Shown here: positions 1 through 10,234 of the stretch, piece after piece
Layout: each line of letters begins with the position of its first letter
Numbering within the stretch: position 1 is the stretch's first letter
Source: Dracaena cambodiana
Lineage: Eukaryota > Streptophyta > Magnoliopsida > Asparagales > Asparagaceae
DNA: 64,000 bases
NCBI GenBank assembly: GCA_036321105.1
Contig: JAYEPQ010000007.1
Coordinates: 16,070,073 to 16,134,072, forward strand
Direction: 5' to 3'
Notes under the pieces: model-generated
Seen by the model: the letters and a program-made list of their open reading frames with translations, nothing else
Told to the model about the DNA's origin: nothing
Databases searched by the model: none
Program-made: the position numbers and the translations under genes

Positions 1-171
1 AATTTTGAGTTAGCCTCACATCTGGATGACTTTACGTTGGCTTAGTCTCGAATTAGTTTCATACCTTATATAATTTTATGCTGGTTTAGCCTCACATTGT
101 ACGCAGTCATAGCCTCACATTGTACACAGTCATAGCCTCACATTCTTGCTTTAGGTCGCTTGATTTCATAC

Positions 172-250
172 TCTTACCCCCAATATGATAGGGTTGGCGA
201 GAGTTTATTTTCTTCCCGTTGCCTTGGTGGCATTTGGCAACAAAAAATTG
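172..250 (-). repeat. Single 77-bp-type 3'UTR repeat unit in R1
   Basis: The tract 'acccccaatatgatagggt' followed by a 'cccgttgccttg' core matches, base for base in places, the repeat arrayed about 13 times at 59480-60510 in R8. It marks this stretch as retrotransposon 3'UTR, which is why I place the R1 pol deletion between about 250 and 310. Confidence 0.6.
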
Positions 251-2222
251 TACGTTTTTTTTTGCTTTCTTTTTTGAACTTTTTTGAATTTTTTTCTTTT
301 TTTATAATTTATGATAATCATTTTGCTGTCGTCGTATTTGTGGACACTTTTGTCTATTCAGACCTCAACTAGATCACATTTGCATCGACGAGTGTCTAAA
401 TTTTATCTTTTAAATTATACAAATCTTGGTCGAGTGCCCAATGTTTTGATGCTAGAGATAATATCTGGGGTCGTTGGTCTTCCCCACTTCCTCTGGCCTC
501 GGATTTTCGGGTAACCTGAGCACCCATTATTGTTGAGCAAATTAAACGGGTCACTGTTTGCTCATCCTTGAAAGCGTACGTCCGTTGTGATCTAAAAGAA
601 TCTTGATTTTCTGTGCTCTTTTATTTGTATCAGGTTTGGTGGTCATTACCTCATTTCCTTTGGGATGGGATGATTATGGTCATGGCTGATTCATAGCCAT
701 CCTCCTCTGGGCATGATACTCATCAATACGCCGGATTATATTCTCCACTTGCTGCCCTTGTTTAATTAGATCCTTCTAGATCTTGGACTCTACTGCTCCA
801 ATTTTGACTAATATCCTGGTCTGAAAACTGTATTTGCAAATCTCCACCAATGTTTCCTGCAACATGCCATGTGGGCATCACACTGATATTTCGCGGAAAC
901 GCTCAACGAAACTTTTAACCGTCTCATCATCTCTTTGTTTATTTGCTAGAAAAGAGTTGATGGATACTTCGGTATCATCATCAAAGAAGAGAGCTAGAAA
1001 CTCTCTCTCTACGTCAGACCAGGTGTTAATGGCTTCCGGGGGCAGCTTCATAAACCAAGTGAATGCAGACCCTTGCAGGGTACTTACAAAAATCTTTATC
1101 ATCATTGGGTCATTGTCCATGAGATGGCCGATCTGTGAAAGAAAATAGTACTTATGTTGGTTTGGAGATCCCTTTCCATCATATGATTCTAGTTTGAGAG
1201 GCTTATACTTTGGTGAAAACGGTGTGGACTCCCATTCTATCGGGTAGGGTCTCGTAGTCTCATCTCTTGCAATCCTTTTCGGTGCATTAATACTTCTATT
1301 TGACTTAGAAGCTTCTCTAATTTTTCGGCATGAGGATCAACGAAATATTCCTCCTCACTGCCTTTTCCCTCGGCATCTAGGTTGGATTCGGTCTCATTCT
1401 TCTTGGCCTTATTAAAAGAGGAAGAACCCTCTGTTCCATTTTCTGTGCTCTTTTGAGTGTTCTCCAAGATCTTCGCAATCATTGCTTTGAGGTCCTCGAT
1501 GCTCCTTTGCTGCTCTTGGATTCTTGCACCTCATTTTTTTGACTCATCTCAGTTGATCATTCGACCATGTAGACCGTCTTCCAGTCGAACCAAGAGGAAG
1601 CATGCAATCGCAGCGTTGCTAAGACTGAATTATCGCTGAACACTTCATATTTCTCATCAAAATTCCCTGCCAATCTTTCGTAATCGCGAGAAGCTATCAC
1701 GTCTGACCTGAGGCTGGTGTGATGATAGATTTTCTCTGCTTCCATATCAGAGGCATACCTTTCAACGACTGGTTTCTTGCCCTTATTCACCACATTCAAC
1801 ATAAAAGCGGGCAAGTATTGATCTGAGTTAGAGTTTTATTTTTGCAGTCGACTTCTTTATAGAAATATTGGATTCTAGTGCTGACAGTCAGCTAAACCTG
1901 ATGTTGGGCTTCACAGCAATAGTGAGTTAAAATTACGATGATTAATTTTCGCAGCAGCATGACCGATGGAGTCTTATCGTCCTTCTTTTATTTGTGAAAT
2001 ATCTCTGCAATTTCGGAGTTCCTTCATGTGGTGCTGATACAACCATGTTTTGCGGACGAGGCTCGCTTCCTAAGCGAGATCTATTTGTCCACTTCGAGAA
2101 ATCATGGAAGTTATTTTTGTTAACCTCCAGTTTAGTTCGATATCCATCATTAGTTTTGATATGTCTTGCATGACTCTGCTGGGTAGCTTGGCATGCTGAT
2201 CTAGCCTTGCATGCTGGCTTAG

Positions 2223-2690
2223 TTAAACTAGTCTCGCGTGTTGGTTTAGACTTAGTTTGATTCTCAAGTTAATTTGTACTAGGTTGGCAGGGTTGAGCAG
2301 CGCTAGGTCGATTAGCACCGGGTTGGCATGGTCGATTTTTGCCAGGCCGACGATTTTTGCCAGGTTAGCGGGGCTGGTTTTTGCCAAGTTGGCAAGACTG
2401 ATTCTCGCTAGGCTGATGAGCACCAAGTTGGCATGGCTAATTCTCGCTAGGTTGGCGTGACTAACTTTTGCCAAGTTGACGAGACTGATTCTCGCTAGGC
2501 TGATAAGCACCAAGTTAGTGAAGCTGATTCTCGCTATGTTGGCGAGAATGATTTTTGCCAAGCTGGCAAGGCTGATTCTCGTTTGGCTAATGAACACCAA
2601 GTTGGCGAGGCTGATTTTGAGCCTCGCATCCTTCTTGCTTCCTTCTAGGCTAATTTTGAGCCTGACATCCACATTAACTTATACTAGGCT
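2223..2690 (-). repeat. 24-bp in-frame coding repeat in R1 gag
   Basis: Degenerate tandem repeat with a basic 24-bp unit (core 'ctgattctcgctaggttggc'), some units extended by 15 bp around 'gagcaccaag', giving a higher-order spacing of about 87-88 bp (2409, 2498, 2585). On the minus strand it stays open for 149 codons and reads as an octapeptide repeat of the type A-N-L-A-x-I-S-x. It occupies the position that the 126-bp repeats hold in R4 and R5 gag, so I read it as a family-specific gag spacer. The opposite-strand open frames here are shadows. Confidence 0.65.
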
Positions 2691-3013
2691 GATTTTGAGC
2701 CTAGCATGCAAAACAGACTTCGAGTGCCCTACGGCGTGCTCTCCGGTTCCGATTGCGAATTCGGGACTGTCTTCGCGCCGCGATAGGTTCTCTTTTGGCA
2801 TCATATGCAGCGAGTTCTGATGGACGAAAATTTGAAAATCTAAGTGGTTATTAATGGATCAATGCCTCCTTGTCATCCAAAACTATCAGGTCATTCTTTG
2901 GTGATTTTGAACATCTTGATCCAACCTCGATCTCGATCACAACCTTCTCCAATGTCTCTCTAATTTCGTTAATGTCAGATTGAACCACCATCTCTACTTC
3001 AGTATTGAAGATT

Positions 3014-3032
3014 TCTCCCTCTGTAGTCGTCA
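3014..3032 (-). other. PBS-like site of R1
   Basis: TGACGACTACAGAGGGAGA on the minus strand. It aligns with the better-preserved R5 site TGGCGACCACAGTGGGAGA, including the G to A change in the TGG that would pair with tRNA CCA. The tRNA was not identified. Confidence 0.45.
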
Positions 3033-3035
3033 GTC

Positions 3036-4120
3036 TATTTTCGGAAAAAACAGGGGATCTTTTGCCATTGAATTAGAGAAAAATTATAAATTATCAAAAT
3101 TTCTCTTTTTTTGATTTGATTACAATGAATAGAATAGAATAAAATAGACAGAGAGGACTTATAGATCATCGCTCCCTTTTTACAGAAGATTTGTGAGAGT
3201 CGAGGCAGTTATGAAGAGTGGTCCTTTTCCCGTTGACGATCTGATGTAGATGGTTGAAGGCGATGGAGATATCTTGAGTGTCTCTTCTGATTCTTAAAGG
3301 AAGCTCGAACGAGAGAGATCTGGCCAAATGTCTTCTTTTTCTCTGGCGGTCTTAAGGCTTCAAAGCTCTCGTGCGTGGCTTGAATTGCGAAAGGCCAAAA
3401 GGTCTTTTTGAGTCCCTTTTGAGGGGTATTTATAGGTCTCAAGTTGTTGAGAGAGTTTCCTTTTAGTTAGAAACAAAATCTAGTTTTCATGTAGAATCAA
3501 AATCTCTTTATAATCTTGATGAGATATTCAAATCTTCTCTTTACTTGATTTACTCCAGATTAATCGAATCAAGTCTTTTTCTGCACCCAAAATTAATTAA
3601 ACTCAAATTAAAATTTAGTTAGAATTTGTAAAATTATCAAACTCTAATAGAATTAATTTAAAATCTTTCATCCAAAATTTAATTTGGATTTGATTAGAAT
3701 TTGATTGAGAGTTAGATTTTGCAAAATAATTCGAGACGAGACCGAAATATATTATGCACGAGGTTGGGGGTTCATCGTGCGAAACGGGAGGTCGAACAAG
3801 GAGAACTGGCGCCCGAGGCCAACCTGGCCAATCCCGGGTGCGAGACTGGCGGGTGCGAGGCTGGCCTGGGAGTGCGAGGCTAGTCTGGGAGTGCGAGGCT
3901 GGCCTGCAGGTGTGAGGCTGGCAGATGTGAGGCTGACCTGGGGGTGCGAGGCTGGCCTGCGGGTGCGAGGCTGGCGAGTGTGAGGCTGGCCTGCGGGCAT
4001 GCGATTGGTAGGTGTGAAGCTGACCTACGGGTGTGAGGCTGGTCTACGGGTGCGAAGCTGGCGGGTGCGAGGCAGAATCTCACTGTGCGTGTGGCCCGGC
4101 GCGGCGCTGCCAGTCATTCA
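3036..4120 (-). mobile_element. R1 LTR (about 1085 bp)
   Basis: Read on the minus strand it starts TGAATGACTGG at 4120, crosses a GC-rich minisatellite (4080-3780, word 'gcgaggctggcctg'), has a TATA box at 3435-3427 and ends next to a PBS-like site (3032-3014). The 3' end is set by alignment to the R5 LTR/PBS junction; here it reads AATA rather than the canonical CA. The 5' end is inferred from TG and an abrupt fall in GC beyond 4120. A near-identical copy lies at 45587-46675. Confidence 0.65.
3427..3435 (-). promoter_or_regulatory. TATA box of R1 LTR
   Basis: CTATAAATA on the minus strand. It sits about 350 bp downstream of the GC-rich U3 repeat and about 390 bp before the LTR end, as in the other LTRs of this window. 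Confidence 0.6.
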
Positions 4121-4991
4121 AAGTAATATTTTATTATTACGATTTATTTTGAAATTTGTTAGATTAGATTATTTAAGTTTATATAAATAAATAATTGATT
4201 TTAAGTCGTCAAATTTGAGTACTTAATATAATTGGTTTTTAACCTCCTCATAATATATAAATGATTTGTGCTAAAGAAAAAGATCAAAGTTTACTGTAGA
4301 AAGTTGAAGGTAATTATTCAATCCGACAAGTATATTGAATTTTGGATGAAAAGAATTTAGTGTAATTTATTGGACAGTGTTGTATTTATTAAAGTTAGGG
4401 GACTAAAAATAAATCAACTTCAAAAAATGGATATTGAAATAATTTTGCATATACCGGATAACCGGATACTAACTCCATGGATTAAAATGCTTGACATATA
4501 TAGCCACTTTGATGAGATCACATAGGGTCACAAACTCTCATGCTCACCTCGAGAAGGGGAATCAAGACGAATCATTTATGAAAAAATAAGTTTTGCAACC
4601 GTATTTTGGATAATCAGATATTTTGGAATCTAAATACAAATTCCATAGGTTTTATAATTATGAATTGAGTAACAAACTATCTTGTTCACCTTGGGGAGGC
4701 GACTCGAGTAGCTTCGCCCTTGGTCAATTATGAACGAAAACAATTATGAATTCAGTAACAAATTAATCAGTGAACAAGGGTTATGATTAGCGTTAGGAAT
4801 AGAATGGAATTAACTGATAATTATGAAACAAGACTACCTGCATATTGATATGACAGAGCCAAATGAGACGTACCATAATGAAACGCATCGTGTGCTTATG
4901 CTAGTTAGATCGCTTTTAAGGCTTTCAGGACTTTTTGCTTCCCATTTCCTGTCTGTTTCTTATATTAATTTCAGAACCTTTGTAATTGGCC

Positions 4992-5636
4992 TATACTAGA
5001 CTCCGAAAGTGAAATATATGAGAATCTTGCATAAGGAATTTGAACCAATTGTATAAATATCTAATGAATGACGTGCTAACTGATAGGTGAACCAATCAAC
5101 CAAGTGGAGGTCTGGGACGGGAAGAATCTTACAAGACAAGTCTAATCAGAATTTGTAATAATTCTCTTGCAGGATCTCGGATTTGATTGCACAGTTCCTG
5201 TAACACAGGAAAAGCTTATATATTTGGAAAGTTTCATAGAACAAAGTTGTATCCTTGCAAATTTTGATATCACCCAAGTCTTTTGCATAAAATTTTTTAA
5301 TAGTATATGATGGTATACTATACTCCGATAGTGAAATATATGAGAATCTTGCATCAGAAATTTGACCCAATTGTATAAATATCTAATAAATGACGTGCTA
5401 ACTGATAGGTGAACCAATCAACCAAGTGGAGTCTTGGGACCGGAAGAATCTTACAAGACAATTCTAATCAGAATCTATAATAATTCTCTTGCAGGATCTC
5501 GGATTTGATTTCACAGTTCCTACAACACAGGACAAACTTATATGTCTAGAAAGTTTCATAGAACAAAGTTGTATCCTCGCAAATTTCGATATCATATTAA
5601 TCTTTTTCACAAAAATCTTGAATAGTCTATGATGGT
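4992..5636 (+). repeat. 322-bp tandem dimer with exon-like reading frame
   Basis: Two units at 4992-5313 and 5314-5636. Each contains a run ending TTCTCTTGCAG followed by an open stretch (from 5173 and from 5495) that begins D-L-G-F-D and includes LESFIEQSCILANFDI in both units, with stop codons upstream in the same frame. That is what an internal exon preceded by an intron looks like. Substitutions between the units change amino acids (C to F, V to T, Y to C). I do not recognise the protein. Confidence 0.5.
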
Positions 5637-5978
5637 ATAATATTAATGAAGTATATAAAATAGTAGGATGTCTGTGGGAATGAATCTTTTTTACGGAGCT
5701 ACAGAAAACTGCTAATTGAACCTATACACCTCTAATAAAGAGAGCCAAAGTGACCGACATAAGAGTTTTTTATCAGCTAATGCTGTATGTCGATGTTACT
5801 CGCAAGTCACTAGGGCTGCTTGAATGGGACAAATCCCACGGAAAAAAAAATTTGAGCCAATTTCATCGGTCACCAATCACATCTTATCAGTGTTAAGCAA
5901 GGAGGCGTTTTATTTATGGTCAAGATGGTATCTAATTCTAAACATATGTTCCAAGTATTATTCAGGCCCATATGTATG

Positions 5979-5979
<1 letters not shown>

Positions 5980-6061
<82 letters not shown>
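5980..6061. repeat. (TA)n microsatellite
   Basis: Pure TA run of about 41 units. The corresponding position in copy 2 (48848-48921) also holds a TA run. Confidence 0.95.
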
Positions 6062-6063
<2 letters not shown>

Positions 6064-6805
6064 TATACTTAATGATTCATGTAATATTATACATACTGTG
6101 TACCACACGATTCTTATTATATTTTGTCATATCTTGTTTCTTGATCACATCATACTACATGTACTATGTACTGTATGATTTATGTTATATTATGCATATC
6201 ATATATTTCATGATTCACATGTATACATGTTTTACATTGTTTCTACTAGCATGACACACTAATATGGTCCCTTTAGCACGGTATGAGATTGGGTTTGTGT
6301 TTTTGTTAGAATTCTGACCTCTAAGATTATCACACTCCAGATCTACTAGTCGAGATAACAGTACCCGAGGAGGAGGACATAGCTCTCAAGGATCCCTACT
6401 TTTAGAAGCAAGTCGAGAGCCAGTATTCCGTTTTTCGTATGATCTCCATCCCTTTTGGGCATGTATCATTTGGGTGTGTATATGCATATGTATCCTATTT
6501 CCTACTTCTGTAGATTGCTCATGTAGTCAAGTAGAGGGACGGAACTAGGAAGTATGATACATATATACATATAAATCAAAATGATAAATACATAAATGAG
6601 ATGAAGACACTATAAGAAGTTGGCTACTGGCGCTCGACCTACTCCTGAAAATATTGATCCCTGAGGGGTTGTCCTCCCCTTCCTCTACTACCACAGTCTT
6701 GGGTGGTAGATCTGGGATGTGATAATATGAAAGTCATCCTTAGTATATATAGTTATGTGTATATGTTTATATATATACTTTTCCCGTAGAACTTGAGCTT
6801 CCTTT

Positions 6806-7541
6806 CATTGCCAATAATTTATGATTACAAAAATCTCAAAGTACAATAAAAAGAAACAAAGAAAAATTAAATAAGAGAATTTATAACTTATCACTCTCTT
6901 TTACAAAAAAAATTTTGGTTCTTAACGTAGCTATGGAACATTGTCCTCGTACTCCGTTGATGGGAATGGTCTTGAACATGAAGAGTCGATGAACTTGCTG
7001 GGCAACAGCTTTTGTTATTGGTCGGTATGCCCTCGCGCAAGAAATCCACTTGCCAAAGGTCTCTAAAGTTTTACTTTTTTTCTTCTTTATTTTAAAAAAA
7101 AATCTTCTCTTGACCCCTATTTATAGTTTTATGAGTTTCCTTAGGAGATATGGATGGAATTCCATCACAACTAAATTTCTGAACTTGTATTTCAGTTGGA
7201 TTTGAAATCTTCAATTTGGATTTAGAATTCTGGTAAAAATCCAAAAGAAAACTCTCTTTGAAAACTGAATCAGCCCTGCACATGCGAGGCTATCATCCCC
7301 GTGCAAGGATGTTAACCTCGCGCGGGGCTATTAGCCTCATGTGCACGGGGCTCTTAGTCTCGTGTACGCGAGGCTATTAGCTTCGCATGTGCAAGGTTAT
7401 TCGCCCAGTGTGGTTTGGTTCTTTCGAATCCATTTTTTTTCCCTATAAGGCCCCTCCCAAGTATTTTGAAAATCTCATTTATTGATTTTTAACGAGTTTT
7501 GAAATATTTTGAACTTCAATTATTCAAATTTCTATCACACC
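6806..7541 (-). mobile_element. LTR of an R7-related family, isolated 5' LTR
   Basis: On the minus strand it begins near TGGTGTGATAG (7541), shares an AT-rich stretch with the R7 LTR (compare 7450-7520 with 57255-57330), carries the word 'gcgaggctatt' several times (7270-7400), has a TATA box at 7126-7118 and ends near 6806 beside TTGGCAATGAAAGGAAGC, which aligns to the R7 PBS. The part 6870-7440 also matches 22720-23275. Only about 150 bp of internal sequence remain downstream. LTR-like words continue to about 7680, so the 5' edge is uncertain. Confidence 0.5.
7118..7126 (-). promoter_or_regulatory. TATA box of the 6.8-7.5 kb LTR
   Basis: CTATAAATA followed by GGGG on the minus strand, in the same setting as the TATA boxes at 3427 and 22984. 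Confidence 0.55.
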
Positions 7542-7828
7542 AACTTCTTTTGTACACAAGGCTAATTAGCTTCGCAAGGCTTATAGTATTGTGGGGCTAA
7601 TAGCCTCGCAGAATAAATAGCCTTGCATGGTTTTAGCAGCCTTGCGAAATTTTAGCTGTAAATTAAGCCTCCCTAGGTGCCATTTCTTCGTTTAAAACCA
7701 CTCGTTCATCTTCTTCTTCTCATTGCATCAAAGAAACTCATTTTTTTTTTTCTCCTTAAGAACTCCTTTGAATTTCCTTCAATTTTCTCCATTCCTTCTT
7801 CGAATTCCTGCTTTATTCTTTGATTAAT

Positions 7829-8768
7829 GGCACCAAAGAAGGTTGCAATCAGCCGGGGCAGCGCCTCTTCTCGTTCTCAGCCATCCATTACTACGATCAT
7901 AGTAACTCTAGGGGGACCCTCCGCCTAGGTTTCTGGATTCGGCCCGCTCGCTGCTGCAACTGCTGGCACTGCATATCTCAGCGGTAATAAGCGGTCAGAC
8001 TCCTACCGTTATGACATCACTATTTGTGGTGCCTTCTGCAGCTTCTGCTTCAACACTAGTACTGGCTTCTACTCAAGTTATTCCTGACGATGATCTACTT
8101 GAAGAATTTTTTCAACATAGCATCATGGACTTTTTTGCGTTTGTTGCGGTGGTGTGTGTCCATGTTATTGGAAGGTGGTTGTTCAATAGAGCCTGGGCCC
8201 TCGATGTTATTGAACTATTTGAATAGCATTGAGAACATTGGTGGTCTGAACGAACTTCCCCTTATTGGGCCCACTTGACTGCCCAGGATGAATAGGTCAG
8301 AGCACTGGACACTCTTCAACGAGCCGACATAATGCTATAATGGAGATCAAGATTGCTCTTCGAAGGGCAGAGATGATCGTGCGACAAGAGGAGTTTCGGC
8401 ACCAAGAAGAAATGTGGTCTGCTGAAGTTGGTAGCCTCTAAGCAAATAAAGAAGCTATTAATGAGGAAATAGAGCAAGAAAGATTTGAGTTCAATGCTAA
8501 CCAAGCTACGATAGATCGTGCTCGTAAAACTATTGCCAAGCCTTAAGCTATATTGGAGGCCACCCAAACTAAGCAAGATGAGGTGCTGAGAAAGCAAGAC
8601 GAAATTGTTATGCGCCATGGACAGTTTCAACATGAGGTCAACATAAGGAACAAGACCATTAAGGAGACTAGGGCTCAGGTTACTCAGCAGCTAGCCATCA
8701 GTGAAGACGAGTTGCGCTATCAAGTACTAGCATCAGTGGAGGGAACTCGTTGGGAGGCCATTGAGTAG
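7829..8768 (+). pseudogene. Broken coiled-coil protein gene, unknown
   Basis: The frame starts ATG-GCA-CCA at 7829 after a pyrimidine-rich leader and stops within about 35 codons. A later open segment at 8011-8226 encodes an Ala/Ser/Thr-rich then hydrophobic stretch. From 8340 to 8768 a single frame, broken by two TAA codons (near 8439 and 8544), encodes a highly charged heptad-like protein (KQDEVLRKQDEIVMRH and similar), typical of a coiled coil. I do not recognise the family. The context, between retrotransposon parts, favours a retroelement-borne accessory or gag-like gene, but a captured host fragment is possible. No intact product can be made. Confidence 0.4.
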
Positions 8769-8938
8769 ACAGAGGTAAGCTTAAGGGCTCTAAGGAATCC
8801 TTAAACCTCTTTTCACTTCGTCCCCTTCTTTTTCTCTTTCCTTATTTTGATGAAAATAAGACTATTTTTGTCATTTTGTCACTTTTTCTCTTTTTTCTTT
8901 TAAATAAAATAAATATTTCAATTAGTTTCAATAAATTG

Positions 8939-10230
8939 CTCATTTTGAAAAATTTTGTGTGATGTGCTTATGTCCTTCTAATGCATGTTTTGATGATATT
9001 CGTAAGGACTGATATTGATAGGCGTTTGTAGTTGATTTTAGAAAATGAGATTTGCTATATATGGAGATTGCTAAGGTTATGTCACTTCCATAGCAAGGTG
9101 AATTTTTTATGATCGTTATGGGAATGACTCGTCTGGATAACAAACGGAGTTAGGATGATTCATCTGGATGATAGATAGAATCGATGTAATTATTTGAATT
9201 GATTTTTGGAGGGTAGAGTTGCGGAAGATTGAACTTTCTATGGATATGTGTGGCCATAACAAGTTGAGTTTCGATGTTTGTTATAAGAGTGAAACGTCTA
9301 GATAGCAAACAGGGTCAGGGTGATTCACCTGGATAACAAATAGAATTGATTTGAGACTGGGGGTGGTGACTCGTCTGGAAAGCAGATAGAGTCAGTGATT
9401 TTTTGAGGATCAATAAACTATAGACAGATGTGTGGCTGACATGTCTACAAGGTGATTCGCTTGGAAAGCAGATAGAATCAATGATCGGGTCAAGATCAAG
9501 GGGTGACTTGCTTGGAAAGCAGATAGAGTCGATAATCAAATCAGAATCACAAGACCGTAGATAGAGATATGACTAATATGCCTACGGAGTGATTCACCTA
9601 GAAAGCAGACAAAATCAATGATCAGATCAGGATCATGCGGTGACTCGCCTGAAAAGTAAATAAAGCCGATGATCGAGTTAGGATCACAAGACCGTAGACA
9701 GAGATATGGCTAATATGCTTATGGGGTGATTTGCTTGAAAAGCTGACATAATCAATGATCGGATCAGGATCATAGGGTAACTCGCCTAGAAAGCAGACAG
9801 AACCGGTGATCGAGTTATGATTATAAGATTATAAATAAAGGTATGGCTAACATGCCTACAAGGTGATTCACTTGAAAACTGACAGAATCAATGATCGGAT
9901 GAAGATTATAGGGTGACACGCCTAGAAAGCAGACATAATTAATGATCAGGTTAGGATCAAGACAGAACTGGTGAATGGGTCAGAATCACAGGATGATTAT
10001 TGTGGAGAGTTCTGTTTGTGTCGGGCTAACCATGCTATTCCTCTCAACATGATGAGTTGTCGAGAGTTCTGTTTGGACTTGTTGTCAAACGTTTCCTCTT
10101 CCCTTAGGTTTTTGAGTTTTGGGTTATTAGTCATCGTACATTTATCCCCGGTATGATAAGGTTGGCAAGTAGTTATGAATTTATCTTCCCGGTACTGGGC
10201 AGTGAAATTATTAGGTGTGTGTGTGTGTAT
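8939..10230 (-). repeat. R2 3'UTR with 137-bp tandem repeat
   Basis: Lies downstream of R2 pol on the minus strand. Landmarks at 9421, 9558, 9695 and 9832 are spaced exactly 137 bp apart, and each 137-bp unit is itself made of diverged shorter copies of 'gactcgcctggaaagcagac'. 10015-10130 matches part of the R8 3'UTR (59150-59240), which identifies the stretch as element 3'UTR. A short (TG)n run sits at 10213-10228. The 3' LTR expected beyond 8939 is not found. Confidence 0.75.
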
Positions 10231-10234
10231 TCGT

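Larger units (their letters stand above)
310..3064 (-). pseudogene. gag: R1 gag pseudogene (capsid polyprotein with N-terminal extension)
   Basis: Gag would form the cytoplasmic virus-like particle. In minus-strand order it has: a start region at about 3064, inside the LTR end; an N-terminal segment to about 2740 related to R4 gag; a 24-bp repeat tract (2690-2223); a segment at 1814-1557 resembling R4 gag around its KGKK and ARNYKKL region; an acidic segment at 1482-1237 ending in the LMHRKGLQE stretch that precedes the capsid domain; the retrotransposon gag domain at 1120-878 (FTWFMKLPPEAINTWSDVE); and a decayed zinc-knuckle tract around 460-330. Relative to the duplicated copy at 45623, a small deletion just after the start shifts the frame, and further stops follow. 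Assignment to gag is firm; exact ends are not. Confidence 0.75.
1..4120 (-). mobile_element. R1: Ty3/gypsy (Tat-lineage) element, pol-less derivative
   Basis: Read on the minus strand, this holds an LTR (4120 down to 3036), a PBS-like site, a long degenerate gag (about 3064 down to 310), and then, without any pol, a short tract (about 250 to 1) matching the 77-bp minisatellite unit found downstream of pol in R8. Loss of everything between the gag zinc-knuckle region and the 3'UTR is an inference from that order. The element runs off the window at base 1, so its 3' LTR is not seen. The high-coordinate half (from 2731) is duplicated at 45283-46675. Confidence 0.7.
4121..6652. other. AT-rich block without recognised gene (copy 1)
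   Basis: About 2.5 kb between the R1 LTR and the copy-1-specific block, also present at 46676-49514. No long open frame. It contains the 322-bp dimer (4992-5636), a pyrimidine tract ending TTTCAG near 4974 that resembles a 3' splice site, and a (TA)n array (5980-6061). It may be old host intergenic or intronic DNA, or decayed mobile sequence; I cannot decide. Confidence 0.5.
6653..8938. other. Copy-1-specific block (2286 bp)
   Basis: In copy 2 the flanks 'tcctgaaaat' and 'ctcattttgaaaa' are joined with only 4 bp (gagc, 49515-49518) between them. The block holds a minus-strand LTR and a broken plus-strand coiled-coil gene. No target-site duplication or terminal repeat is visible at its edges, so a deletion in copy 2 with filler DNA is more likely than a clean insertion here. 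Confidence 0.7.

Noticed and set aside
2257..2820. Plus-strand frames rich in ARLILARL
   Set aside because: Shadow of the 24-bp repeat, which aligns with gag on the minus strand; leucine-rich appearance comes from the repeat.
5870..6254. Open frames of poly Ile-Tyr through TA runs
   Set aside because: They are produced by (TA)n having no stop in two frames; the same applies at 23176-23472, 27943-28124, 28091-28375, 28668-28925 and 48776-49177.
8939..9970. 137-bp array considered as a CRISPR-like or regulatory array
   Set aside because: Units are diverged along their whole length with no constant repeat/variable spacer structure; it lies in a retroelement 3'UTR of plant DNA.
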